Assembly: GCF_014529705.1 (NCBI RefSeq) | Contig: NZ_JAANIH010000075.1 | Location: 1-41,319 of the forward strand | DNA: 41,319 bases | Origin: Bradyrhizobium campsiandrae | GTDB lineage: Bacteria; Pseudomonadota; Alphaproteobacteria; Rhizobiales; Xanthobacteraceae | Direction of reading: 5' to 3' | Part shown: piece after piece, positions 25,599 to 33,745 of the stretch | How positions within the stretch are numbered: the first letter of the stretch is position 1 | How the letters are laid out: every line of letters begins with the position of its first letter | The notes under the pieces: generated by a model | Databases searched by the model: none | The model's input: only the letters and a program-made list of their open reading frames with translations | Told to the model about the DNA's origin: nothing | Translations under genes and position numbers: made by a program

Positions 25599-27113
25599 GT
25601 GACAGTTGTCCTTCCCACGCCAGCCCAGCTTCGCAGTGTCGCCGAGCAGTGCGGCCTTTCGCTCACCGACGATGACGTCGCCTCGTTCCGCGGCCTGATG
25701 CAGGGCTCGATCGAAGCCTACAATCTCGTGGCCGCCATGCCCGACGAGGTGCCCGAGGTGAAATACCCGCGCACGCCGGGCTACCGGCCGTCGGCGGAGG
25801 AGAACCCTCGCAACGCCTGGTACCGCAAGTCGACCGTGAAGGGTGCCGCCAGCGGCAAGCTCAAGGGCAAGACGGTGGCCCTGAAGGACAACATCATGCT
25901 GGCCGGCGTGCCCATGACCAACGGCTCGTCGACGCTGGAAGGCTATGTGCCCGATTTCGACGCCACCATCGTCACGCGCATGCTGGATGCGGGCGCCGAG
26001 ATCAAGGGCAAGGTGCATTGCGAGCACTTCTGCCTGTCTGGCGGCAGCCACACCGGCTCCTACGGCCCGGTGCATAATCCGCACAAGATGGGCTACTCCG
26101 CCGGCGGCTCGTCGTCGGGTTCGGGCGTCGTGGTTGCGCTCGGTGAGGTCGACATGGCGATCGGCGGCGATCAAGGCGGCTCGATCCGCATGCCGTCCTC
26201 GTTCTGTGGCATCTACGGCATGAAGCCGACCTGGGGCCTCGTGCCCTATACCGGGATCATGCCGATCGAGATCTATGTCGATCATACCGGCCCGATGACC
26301 GCGACGGTCGCCGACAACGCGCTGCTGCTCGAAGTGCTCGCCGGCGACGACGGCTACGATCCGCGCATCAAGGCGCCGAAGGTCGAGGAATACACCAAGG
26401 CGCTCGGCCAGGGCGTCAAGGGCATGAAGATCGGTATCGTCAAGGAAGGCTTCGAGCAGCCGGGCGCAGAGGCCGCGGTGAACGAAAGCGTGCGCGAAGC
26501 GGCGAAACGCTTCAAGGATCTCGGCGCCAGCGTCGAAACGGTGTCGATCCCGATGCACCTCCTGGGCGGCGCGATCTGGACCCCCATCGGCACCGAAGGC
26601 CTGACCCAGACCATGATGTTCGGCGACGGCTACGGGCTCAGCCGCGGCGATCTCTATTCGACGTCCCTGATGGACTTCCACCGCGGCTGGCGGCGGCAGG
26701 CCGACTCGCTGTCCGAGACCACGAAGTTGTTCATGCTGCTCGGCACCTACATCAACAATAATTTCGGCCCACGCTTCTACGGCAAGGCGCTGAACATCTC
26801 GCGCCGGCTGACGGCGGCCTACGACAAGGCATTCAAGGATTACGACCTGCTGCTGATGCCGACCACGCCGATGAAGGCGACCAAGCTGCCGGAGCCCAAT
26901 GCCAGCCGCGAGGATTACGTCGCCCGCGCGTTGGAGATGATCTCCAACACCGCGCCGTTCGACATCACCCATCATCCCGCGATGTCATTGCCCTGCGGCA
27001 TGGTCGACGGCCTGCCGGTCGGCCTGATGCTGGCCGGCCGCATGTTCGAGGAATCCACCATCTACCGCGCCGCGCATGCCTTCGAGCAGATCGGCGACTG
27101 GAAGAAAATGTGA
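25599..27113 (+). CDS. Amidase of the nitrile-hydratase-associated type
   Basis: This amidase-signature enzyme hydrolyses an amide to the carboxylic acid and ammonia. With the GTG start at 25599 (AGGAG 6 bases before) it has 504 residues, and the triad falls at Lys96 (VALKDN), Ser171 (AGGSSSGSG) and Ser195 (GGDQGGSIRMPS). These are exactly the positions I recall for the Rhodococcus nitrile-hydratase-linked amidase, which supports both start and family. Other shared blocks are SAEENPRNAWY, GLVPYTGIMPIE and NTAPFDITHHPAMSLP. No nitrile hydratase genes are nearby, so amides probably come from outside through the adjoining ABC transporter. Substrate range (short-chain or aromatic amides) is not predictable. 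Confidence 0.93.
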   Translation: MTVVLPTPAQLRSVAEQCGLSLTDDDVASFRGLMQGSIEAYNLVAAMPDEVPEVKYPRTPGYRPSAEENPRNAWYRKSTVKGAASGKLKGKTVALKDNIMLAGVPMTNGSSTLEGYVPDFDATIVTRMLDAGAEIKGKVHCEHFCLSGGSHTGSYGPVHNPHKMGYSAGGSSSGSGVVVALGEVDMAIGGDQGGSIRMPSSFCGIYGMKPTWGLVPYTGIMPIEIYVDHTGPMTATVADNALLLEVLAGDDGYDPRIKAPKVEEYTKALGQGVKGMKIGIVKEGFEQPGAEAAVNESVREAAKRFKDLGASVETVSIPMHLLGGAIWTPIGTEGLTQTMMFGDGYGLSRGDLYSTSLMDFHRGWRRQADSLSETTKLFMLLGTYINNNFGPRFYGKALNISRRLTAAYDKAFKDYDLLLMPTTPMKATKLPEPNASREDYVARALEMISNTAPFDITHHPAMSLPCGMVDGLPVGLMLAGRMFEESTIYRAAHAFEQIGDWKKM

Positions 27114-27146
27114 GGATCCGGATGCCGGCGAGATAGGTCTCATCCT

Positions 27147-28004
27147 ATGGCTAACGCGTTCGTCGCGGCGTTCGAGATCCTGAGCTTTGGCGCGATCATC
27201 GTCCTGATCGTGCTGGGGCTCGGGATCATCGCCAGCATGATGGGCATCTTCAACTTCGCGCAGGGCGAGTTCGTCCTGCTCGGGGCCTACATCACCTATC
27301 TCGCCTACGCCAAGGGCCTGCCGATCTGGGTCGGCATGGTTGCCGCGCCCTTCCTGGTCGGCGCGCTCGGCTTCGTGCTGGAGGCGCTGATTATCAGGCG
27401 CTTCTACGCCGCGCCGATCGTCGCCATGCTCGGCACCTACGCGCTTGGCCTCATCATCCGCGAAGCCGTGCGCGGGCTGATCGGCGGCTTCTATCTCACT
27501 GTGCCCGAACCGATTGGCGGCTCGATCGACATCGGCACCATGCATATCTCGGCCTGGCGCTTCACCATCATCGTCATCACGATCCTGGTGATGGGCGGCT
27601 GCTACCTCCTGCTGTCGCGCACGAGCTTCGGCCTGCGCATGCGCGCCACGCTGGAGAACCCGTCGCTGGCGCGTGCCTCCGGCATCTCGACGCCTTTGAT
27701 GTACGGCGCCACCTTTGCCTTCGGGTCGGCGCTCGCCGGCCTCGCCGGCGCGTTGATCGTGCCGGTGTTCAGCCTCTATGCCGATCTCGGCATCCGCTTC
27801 CTGATCCAGGGCTTTGTCGCCGTCATGGTCGGCGGTGTCGGCTCCTTCATCGGCCCCGTCGCCGGCGCCGGCGTGATCGGCACGCTCAGCGCGGCGCTGC
27901 CGTGGGTGATGGCACCCGTGGTCGCCGATGTCCTCGTCTTCGTTCTCGCCATTGCCTTCATCAAATTCCGGCCGCAGGGCCTCATCGCTGGAAAAGGGGT
28001 TTAG
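27147..28004 (+). CDS. Urea/amide-type ABC transporter permease (LivH/UrtB-like)
   Basis: This 285-residue permease has about eight membrane helices and the conserved LivH patterns GIFNFAQGEFVLLGAYITY and LRMRATLENPSLARASGIS, the coupling loop toward the ATPase. It starts 33 bases after the amidase stop. It pairs with the LivM/UrtC-like permease at 29230 to form the transport channel for the Tat-exported receptor. Gene order (amidase, permease, receptor, permease, two ATPases) indicates amide or urea-like substrates rather than branched amino acids. Confidence 0.92.
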   Translation: MANAFVAAFEILSFGAIIVLIVLGLGIIASMMGIFNFAQGEFVLLGAYITYLAYAKGLPIWVGMVAAPFLVGALGFVLEALIIRRFYAAPIVAMLGTYALGLIIREAVRGLIGGFYLTVPEPIGGSIDIGTMHISAWRFTIIVITILVMGGCYLLLSRTSFGLRMRATLENPSLARASGISTPLMYGATFAFGSALAGLAGALIVPVFSLYADLGIRFLIQGFVAVMVGGVGSFIGPVAGAGVIGTLSAALPWVMAPVVADVLVFVLAIAFIKFRPQGLIAGKGV

Positions 28005-28008
28005 TCAT

Positions 28009-29223
28009 ATGTTCGATCGTGAACTTTCGCGTCGCCGCTTTCTGTCCAATTTCGCCTTCGCCTCCGGTGCAGTCGCCACCGGCGTCGGCAGCTGGGTGAT
28101 CCCGGCGCCCTGGGCCAACGCAGCCGAAGCCCCGATCAAGGTCGGCATCGCGACCGACCTCACCGGTCCGATCGCCTATGCCGGCAATGCCGACGCCAAC
28201 GTCGCCAAGATGGTGATCAAGGAGATCAACACGTCGGGCGGCCTGCTCGGCCGTCCGCTCGAGCTCTACATCGAGGACACCGCCTCGAACGAATCGGTGG
28301 CTGTCGGCAACGTGCGCAAGCTGATCCAGCGCGACAAGGTCGACATGGTGCTGGGCGGCATCACCTCGTCGATGCGCAACGCGATCAAGGACCCGATCGT
28401 CGCGCGCGGCAAGACGCTCTACATCTATCCGCAGCTCTACGAGGGCAAGGAGTGCACGCCCTATCTGTTCTGCACCGGCCCGACGCCGGCGCAGCAATGC
28501 GACGAGTTCATTCCCTGGCTGATCAAGAACGGCGGCAAGAAGTTCGCGCTGCCGAGCGCCAATTACGTCTGGCCGCACACGCTCAACGTCTATGCCCGCA
28601 AGGTGATCGAATCAAACGGCGGCGAGGTCGTGTTCGAGGAATATTACCCGCTCGACCAGATCGACTTCTCCTCGACCGTCAACCGTATCATCTCCAACAA
28701 GGTCGACGTCGTCTTCAACACCGTCATCCCGCCGGGCGTGGGTCCGTTCTTCAAGCAGCTCTATGAAGCCGGCTTCCTCAAGAACGGGGGGCGTCTGGCC
28801 TGCGTCTACTATGACGAGAACACGCTCAACATCAATCAGGCGAATGAGATCGAGGGCCTTGCGAGCTGCCTCGACTATTTCAAGGTGCTGACCAAGGAGA
28901 ACCCGTTCGACGCCAAGATCCAGGCGGCCTATGAGAAGGATTTTCCGGGCAATTTCCTGTTCGCTGCCGGCAGCGCGGCGACCGGCACCTATCGCGGCCT
29001 CAAACTGTGGGAAGCCGCGGTCAAGGAAGCCGGCAAGATCGACCGTGAATCGGTCGCGGCCGCGCTCGACCACGCCAAGATCGCGGAAGGTCCAGGCGGA
29101 CCGGCCGAGATGGTGCCGGGCAAGCGGCACTGCAAGATGAAGATGTACACCGCGGTTGCCAAGGGCGGGAACTATGAGATCGTCGGCCGCAGCGACGGCC
29201 TCGTCGATCCCAAGGAATGCTAA
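28009..29223 (+). CDS. Tat-exported ABC transporter substrate-binding protein (UrtA/FmdD-like)
   Basis: The 404-residue protein begins with a twin-arginine signal (SRRRFLSNF, residues 7-15), a hydrophobic stretch and a likely cleavage site after ANA38. The mature part is a type I binding-protein fold: VGIATDLTGPIAYAGNADAN, INTSGGLLGRPLELYIED, YPQLYEGKECTPYLFCTGP, SANYVWPHTLNVYARKVIE. This pattern is that of urea and short-chain amide receptors (UrtA, FmdD). It is a paralog of the unsecreted protein at 24262, sharing the NYVWP/DYVWP region. ATG at 28009 lies 4 bases after the previous stop, with GAAAAGGGG upstream. Confidence 0.92.
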   Translation: MFDRELSRRRFLSNFAFASGAVATGVGSWVIPAPWANAAEAPIKVGIATDLTGPIAYAGNADANVAKMVIKEINTSGGLLGRPLELYIEDTASNESVAVGNVRKLIQRDKVDMVLGGITSSMRNAIKDPIVARGKTLYIYPQLYEGKECTPYLFCTGPTPAQQCDEFIPWLIKNGGKKFALPSANYVWPHTLNVYARKVIESNGGEVVFEEYYPLDQIDFSSTVNRIISNKVDVVFNTVIPPGVGPFFKQLYEAGFLKNGGRLACVYYDENTLNINQANEIEGLASCLDYFKVLTKENPFDAKIQAAYEKDFPGNFLFAAGSAATGTYRGLKLWEAAVKEAGKIDRESVAAALDHAKIAEGPGGPAEMVPGKRHCKMKMYTAVAKGGNYEIVGRSDGLVDPKEC

Positions 29224-29229
29224 GGTCAA

Positions 29230-30318
29230 ATGCCGAAGTCGATGGGTGCAGTGAAACAGGCGATCCCCGCCGAAATCGGCGGGGGGACGGACCTCGCAAT
29301 GGCTGAACGCGTCGCGACGGCCCAGGCTGTCGCGGGCCGAAAGATCCTGCCGATCGTGGAGGGCGTGGTGCTGGTCGCCGCGCTGGTCGCGCCGCTGCTG
29401 CTGCAGGACTATCTCACCGTGTTCGCAACACGCGTGATCATCCTTGCGCTGTTCGCGCTGTCGTTCGACCTCGTCTGGGGCTATGCCGGCATCATGAGCT
29501 TTGGCCAAGCCCTGTTCTTCGGCTCGGCCGGCTATGGCGTGGCACTGCTCGCGCGCGACTTCGACATCACCAACATCTTCCTGGTGCTGCCCGCGGGCAC
29601 GCTGATCGGCCTCACCTTCGCGCTGCTGCTCGGCGGCTTCCTGTTGCTGGGCCGGCATCCCTCCAGCGTGATCTTCGTGTCGCTCGGCACGCTCACGGGC
29701 TCCTACGCCGCCGATCGGCTCGCCCGCGGCTGGTATTATCTCGGCGGCCAGAACGGCATTCCCTCGATCGCGCCGATGACAGCAGGTGCTTACGAATTCT
29801 CGGAAGGGCCGGCGTTCTATTATCTGGTGCTCGGCATCCTCGTCGTCGTCTACCTGCTCTGCCGCTTCCTGGTGCGCTCGCAGTTTGGCCTGGCGCTCGC
29901 AGGTCTGCGCGAGAACGAGCAGCGCATCGCCTTCTTCGGCTACAAGGCGCAGCACCTGAAAGCGATCATCTTCGCAATCGGCGGCGCCATCGCCGGGCTC
30001 GCCGGCAGCCTCTATGCCTTCCACGAAGGCTTCGTCTGGCCCAACATGGTCGGCGTCGTGGTCTCGACGCAGGTCGTGCTCTATGTGTTGTTCGGCGGCT
30101 CCGGCACGCTGATCGGCGCCGTGATCGGCACCGTGATCGTCGAGGGCGTCAGCTTCTGGCTCTCGGACAATTACCGCGACATCTGGCCGATCATTCTCGG
30201 ATTATTGCTGCTGCTGGTGATCCTGTTCCGGCCGCTCGGCCTGATCAGCTTTGTGCTGGGCGAGCGCGAGCGGGTCGGCAGCTTCGGCGCCAAGGAGAAG
30301 CGCAATGCCGCTCCTTGA
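29230..30318 (+). CDS. Urea/amide-type ABC transporter permease (LivM/UrtC-like)
   Basis: The 362-residue protein has a polar N-terminal extension of about 38 residues, then about nine membrane helices. Family patterns are LALFALSFDLVWGYAGIMSF, FGQALFFGSAGYGVALL and the coupling loop LRENEQRIAFFGY. It starts 6 bases after the receptor gene and overlaps the following ATPase gene by 14 bases, so it is translationally linked. An internal ATG at 29299 (MAERVATAQ) is a possible shorter start. Confidence 0.92.
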   Translation: MPKSMGAVKQAIPAEIGGGTDLAMAERVATAQAVAGRKILPIVEGVVLVAALVAPLLLQDYLTVFATRVIILALFALSFDLVWGYAGIMSFGQALFFGSAGYGVALLARDFDITNIFLVLPAGTLIGLTFALLLGGFLLLGRHPSSVIFVSLGTLTGSYAADRLARGWYYLGGQNGIPSIAPMTAGAYEFSEGPAFYYLVLGILVVVYLLCRFLVRSQFGLALAGLRENEQRIAFFGYKAQHLKAIIFAIGGAIAGLAGSLYAFHEGFVWPNMVGVVVSTQVVLYVLFGGSGTLIGAVIGTVIVEGVSFWLSDNYRDIWPIILGLLLLLVILFRPLGLISFVLGERERVGSFGAKEKRNAAP

Positions 30319-31039
30319 AGCCGCGGGTATCTCGAAGATCTTCGGCAAGCTCACCGCGCTCGATGGCGCCGCGCTCACCGTCGGCGAGAACGAGTTTCAC
30401 GGCCTGATCGGGCCCAACGGCTCCGGCAAGAGCACGCTGATGAAGTGCATCGCCGGCGCCGAAGTGCCGACGCAGGGCAAGGTGAGCTTCGTCAACACCG
30501 ACATCACCGCGTTCACGCCGACCGAGCGGGCGCGCGCCGGCATGAGCCTGAAGTTTCAGATCACCTCGGTGCTGCCGTCGCTGACGCTGTACGACAACAT
30601 CCTGCTGGCGTTGCAGGCGCAATCCTCGCTGCTCGACCTCGTGTTCTCGCGCACGCGGGGCGCGCTGCACGATCAGGTCATGACCATGCTGACGCAGTTC
30701 CGCCTCGCCGACCGCGCCTTCGACGCGGCGGCCGCGCTCTCGCACGGCCAGCAGCAATGGCTGGAGATCGCGATGGCGCTCGCCGGCAAGCCGAAGCTTC
30801 TGCTGCTCGACGAGCCGACCGGCGGAATGAGTCTTGAGGAGCGCCGCGTCACCGGCGAATTGCTGCAGCCGATCAAGCAGCATTGCTCGCTCGTCATCGT
30901 CGAGCACGACCTCGATTTCATTCGCGACATCTGCGATCGCCTGACCGTGCTCGACCAGGGCAAGGTGCTGGCGTCGGGCACCGTGCCCGAGATCCAGGCC
31001 AACCCATCCGTTCAGGAGATCTATCTGCGCCGTGCCTGA
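30305..31039 (+). CDS. ABC transporter ATP-binding protein (LivG/UrtD-like)
   Basis: The 244-residue ATPase has Walker A GPNGSGKST, the signature LSHGQQQWLEIAMALAGKP in place of the usual LSGGQ, Walker B LLLLDEPT and the H-loop VEHDLDF. The LSHGQ variant is typical of UrtD, the urea-transporter ATPase, which supports an amide/urea role. It overlaps the permease gene by 14 bases and the next ATPase gene by 8 bases. It energises uptake at the inner membrane. Confidence 0.94.
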   Translation: MPLLEAAGISKIFGKLTALDGAALTVGENEFHGLIGPNGSGKSTLMKCIAGAEVPTQGKVSFVNTDITAFTPTERARAGMSLKFQITSVLPSLTLYDNILLALQAQSSLLDLVFSRTRGALHDQVMTMLTQFRLADRAFDAAAALSHGQQQWLEIAMALAGKPKLLLLDEPTGGMSLEERRVTGELLQPIKQHCSLVIVEHDLDFIRDICDRLTVLDQGKVLASGTVPEIQANPSVQEIYLRRA

Positions 31040-31727
31040 ATTTTTGGACATCAAGCATCTCGACGCCGGCTATGGCCGCAGCCAGGTCCTGTTCGACGTC
31101 AACCTCGGCATCCCCTGGCGTGGCGGTGTCGCCGTGCTCGGGCGCAACGGCGCCGGCAAGACCACGCTGATGAAGACCATCGTCGGCGAATTGCCGGCGT
31201 GGAAGGGCGAGGTCGGCTTCGATGGCCGCGACATCAGCCGCCGCCGGCCCGAGGAGCGCGTCCGCGCCGGCATCGGCTACGTGCCGCAGGAGCATTCGGT
31301 GTTCGCGCGCCTGTCGGTGCGCGACAATCTCGCGGTCGGCTCGCTCTTCAACAAGGATGCCAGCGCGGTCGATCGCGTGCTCGCCATCTTCCCCAAGCTC
31401 GGCCAGCGCCTCGACCAGCCCGCCGGCACGCTCTCCGGCGGCGAGCGCAAGATGCTCGCCATCGGCCGCGCCATGCTGGGTGATCCCAAGCTATTGCTGC
31501 TCGACGAGCCGACCGAAGGCGTCTGGATCGGCGTGATCGAGGAGATCACCGAGCGCCTGATCGAGCTTGCCAAGAGCATCGCCGTGATCATCGTCGAGCA
31601 GCACCTCGATTTGGCGCTGCGCGTCGCCGACTACGCCTATGTGCTGGATCGCGGGAGAGTGGCGCTGCAAGGCGCGGCTGGCGAGGTGAGGAGCAATCCC
31701 GAGCTGATGCGGTATCTGGCGCCGTAG
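31032..31727 (+). CDS. ABC transporter ATP-binding protein (LivF/UrtE-like)
   Basis: The 231-residue ATPase starts at a GTG (31032-31034) and reads MPEFLDIKHLDAGYGRSQVL. It has Walker A GRNGAGKTT, Q-loop GYVPQEHSVFARLSV, signature LSGGERKMLAIGRAML and Walker B LLLLDEPTEGV. The last element EGVWIGVIEEI resembles UrtE. It overlaps the preceding ATPase gene by 8 bases and is the last gene of the operon. The next gene is convergent, only 24 bases away, with no clear terminator hairpin between. Confidence 0.94.
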   Translation: MPEFLDIKHLDAGYGRSQVLFDVNLGIPWRGGVAVLGRNGAGKTTLMKTIVGELPAWKGEVGFDGRDISRRRPEERVRAGIGYVPQEHSVFARLSVRDNLAVGSLFNKDASAVDRVLAIFPKLGQRLDQPAGTLSGGERKMLAIGRAMLGDPKLLLLDEPTEGVWIGVIEEITERLIELAKSIAVIIVEQHLDLALRVADYAYVLDRGRVALQGAAGEVRSNPELMRYLAP

Positions 31728-31751
31728 CTATTCGCGCGCGAAAATGCGCGC

Positions 31752-33305
31752 CTACTTCACCGCGCCAAAGCGGCTGTCGAACGAGTTCGACGACACCACT
31801 GGTGCGGCGCCGGCGAGCTGGCCGCCGCTGCTCATCGCATCACCGCCGCCATCGTTCACCGACGGCTTCAGCGCAGGCCGCGTGGCAGCCATCTTGGTCT
31901 CGGCGGGCTTGGCCGGCTCCGCGGGCTTGGCAGCCGCGACGGGGGTGTCCTTGGACTTGTCGTGACCGGGCACGAACCGCGTCACCGCAGCCTTCAGCCT
32001 GGAGGCCGCGGTCGGCGGCGTCGTGGTTGCAGGGGCCGGGTTCACCGATGCGGTGGCTTGCGGCGGCGTCGTGGTCGCCGTCGTGTCTGCCGTGCTCAGG
32101 CCCATCTTGCGGCCGAGATTGGAGAAGAAGCCGCCGGACTTCTCCGGTGCTGCAGCCGAGGCGACGCGGGTGTTGGTGGCGGGCGCGCTGACGGCGACAA
32201 CCGGCTCTTCCTGCGGCGTGGCGGCGACCGGCTCGAGATTCGGCTTCGGCGGGTTGACGGTGCCGGGGATCGTGCCCGGTGCCTTCGACATCGCCAGCAT
32301 CTGCAGCGTGTTGCCTTCGGCGCCTTCCGACAGACCGGTCGAACCTTCCGGGATCTTGGCGGCGAAGATCTTGTTCATGCCGCCGTCGATGCCGGTGTTC
32401 ATGCGCGCCACCGGCGTGCCCTTGGCAACGAGCTTGGCGTACTCGGCCTCGTCGCGCTGCTGCTTCTCGCGCACGGCGCTGGCGATGTCCTCGGGGACGA
32501 TATAGGCCGGGCACTTGGCGGAGGCGTCGAACACGGGATCGCGCTTGGCGTCGGGCGCGCGGGCCGCGTCGAACACGTATTTCTTCTCGCAGAAATCGAC
32601 CTTCGGCTCCTGCCGCGTCACCTCAAAATGATCATAGCCTTCCTTGATCATCTTCCAGAAGGCCATGTTCGGATTGTTGCGGTGCTTGGCCATGTTCACC
32701 GGCGTCATCCGGAAAGGATAGGCCTGGAACTGGAACGCCTTCTGGCCGCCGAAGAAGGACTCGCGACCGAGCGAATAGATCTCCGCGATCTGCTCGTCGG
32801 TCATGGCGTAGCAGCCGCGCGACGAGCAGTCGCCATGCACCATGAGCTGCGAGCCGGTGCGGCCCAGCGCCTTGTCGAACGCATTGGGGAAGCCGGTGTT
32901 GAACGAGAGGTAATAGGCCGACTGCGGATTCATCTGGCTCGGATTGATCGAGTAGAATCCCTCCGGCGCCTGGCGGTCGCCTTCGCGCACCTTCGGTCCG
33001 AGATCGCCCGACCAGCGGCAGATCGGATAGGTCTTGAGCAGCGCGAACTGGCCCGATCGGGTCTGCTTCCAGATCTCGAGCTCGGCTTCCTGCTTGAACA
33101 GGCGGATCAGGATCGGAGATTGCAGATCCATGTCCTTCTCGCCCATCGCGGCGACGAGTTTCGGCGGGACCGGCTGGTTGGCCTTGGCATTGGTCGCCAG
33201 CGACACCTGATCGGTGTCACAGCCGGCGAGCACAATGCTGGCGGCCAGCGCAACCGAAGCCAAGAGCGCGCGAGCAAGCGAACGAAAATTCAAGATGGAC
33301 CCCAC
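31752..33305 (-). CDS. Lipoprotein L,D-transpeptidase (YkuD family) with long C-terminal tail
   Basis: The 517-residue protein has a lipobox VLAGC with Cys29 as the acylation site, so it is probably membrane-anchored on the periplasmic side. The YkuD domain (about 60-290) contains LMVHGDCSSRGCYAMTD, with His157 and the catalytic Cys165. Such enzymes cross-link peptidoglycan or attach proteins to it. The last ~220 residues are Pro/Ala/Thr-rich and look disordered, perhaps a spacer across the periplasm. The start is GTG at 33305, just before MGSILNFRSLARALLASVALAA; a TTG at 33293 is possible. The gene converges with the amide operon. Confidence 0.88.
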   Translation of the reverse strand: MGSILNFRSLARALLASVALAASIVLAGCDTDQVSLATNAKANQPVPPKLVAAMGEKDMDLQSPILIRLFKQEAELEIWKQTRSGQFALLKTYPICRWSGDLGPKVREGDRQAPEGFYSINPSQMNPQSAYYLSFNTGFPNAFDKALGRTGSQLMVHGDCSSRGCYAMTDEQIAEIYSLGRESFFGGQKAFQFQAYPFRMTPVNMAKHRNNPNMAFWKMIKEGYDHFEVTRQEPKVDFCEKKYVFDAARAPDAKRDPVFDASAKCPAYIVPEDIASAVREKQQRDEAEYAKLVAKGTPVARMNTGIDGGMNKIFAAKIPEGSTGLSEGAEGNTLQMLAMSKAPGTIPGTVNPPKPNLEPVAATPQEEPVVAVSAPATNTRVASAAAPEKSGGFFSNLGRKMGLSTADTTATTTPPQATASVNPAPATTTPPTAASRLKAAVTRFVPGHDKSKDTPVAAAKPAEPAKPAETKMAATRPALKPSVNDGGGDAMSSGGQLAGAAPVVSSNSFDSRFGAVK

Positions 33306-33600
33306 AACGTGCCGGGCGGAAGCGCGAACCCCTGATGTGAAGCTTGGCCTGACCGGAGAACCGGACCTCTTTCAGACCAAGCCCCAGCGCTTATGCCCTG
33401 AAGCCATTGATTAAAATTCTAACCTCCGCACCTTCCGGTCGCAACCCGACCTGACATCACGAGCCCGTTGGCGCGGCGGCGTGGTCAACAGAGACTTAAA
33501 ACTGGCCGGAACTTGGACTTTGCAGCCGAACCCGTAATGAGATCGCCGATTTGGGCAAAAAAACGGTTAATGCGGGGTTACCGGGCTCCGGCGGAGGTGC
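33306..33600. other. Intergenic region upstream of the L,D-transpeptidase gene
   Basis: Together with the repeat at 33601-33727 this makes a 440-base gap. A weakly AT-rich part around 33400-33425 and another near 33550 may hold the minus-strand transpeptidase promoter. I see no tRNA, reading frame or hairpin with a T-run here. Confidence 0.4.
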
Positions 33601-33727
33601 CGTAGGGTGGGTTAGCCTTGCGACTGTGCGAAGCGCAGGTCGCGGGGCGTAACCCACCTCTTCTGGCTCTGCGGAGACCAACGGTGGTGGCGGTGGTGGG
33701 TTACGCCTTCGGCTAACCCACCCTACG
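33601..33727. repeat. Nested inverted-repeat element (MITE-like), copy 1
   Basis: The outer arms CGTAGGGTGGGTTAGCC (33601-33617) and its exact reverse complement (33711-33727) enclose inner arms GGCGTAACCCACC (33646-33658) and GGTGGGTTACGCC (33695-33707). The element is 127 bases, non-coding and lies between accA and the transpeptidase gene. The outer core CGTAGGGTGGG recurs in the element at 40553-40650. It is probably a non-autonomous mobile or REP-like repeat. Confidence 0.8.
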
Positions 33728-33745
33728 CACCCAAATCTCCCCGAA

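Noticed and set aside
25338..26975. A 545-codon minus-strand frame opposite the amidase gene
   Set aside because: Amidase triad and ribosome site prove the plus strand; the other frame has no recognisable domain.
28612..30024. A 470-codon minus-strand frame opposite the receptor and permease genes
   Set aside because: Antisense shadow; Arg/His/Glu-rich text with no domain.
31962..33335. A plus-strand frame opposite the L,D-transpeptidase gene
   Set aside because: Lipobox and catalytic Cys motif are on the minus strand; the plus frame is compositional noise.
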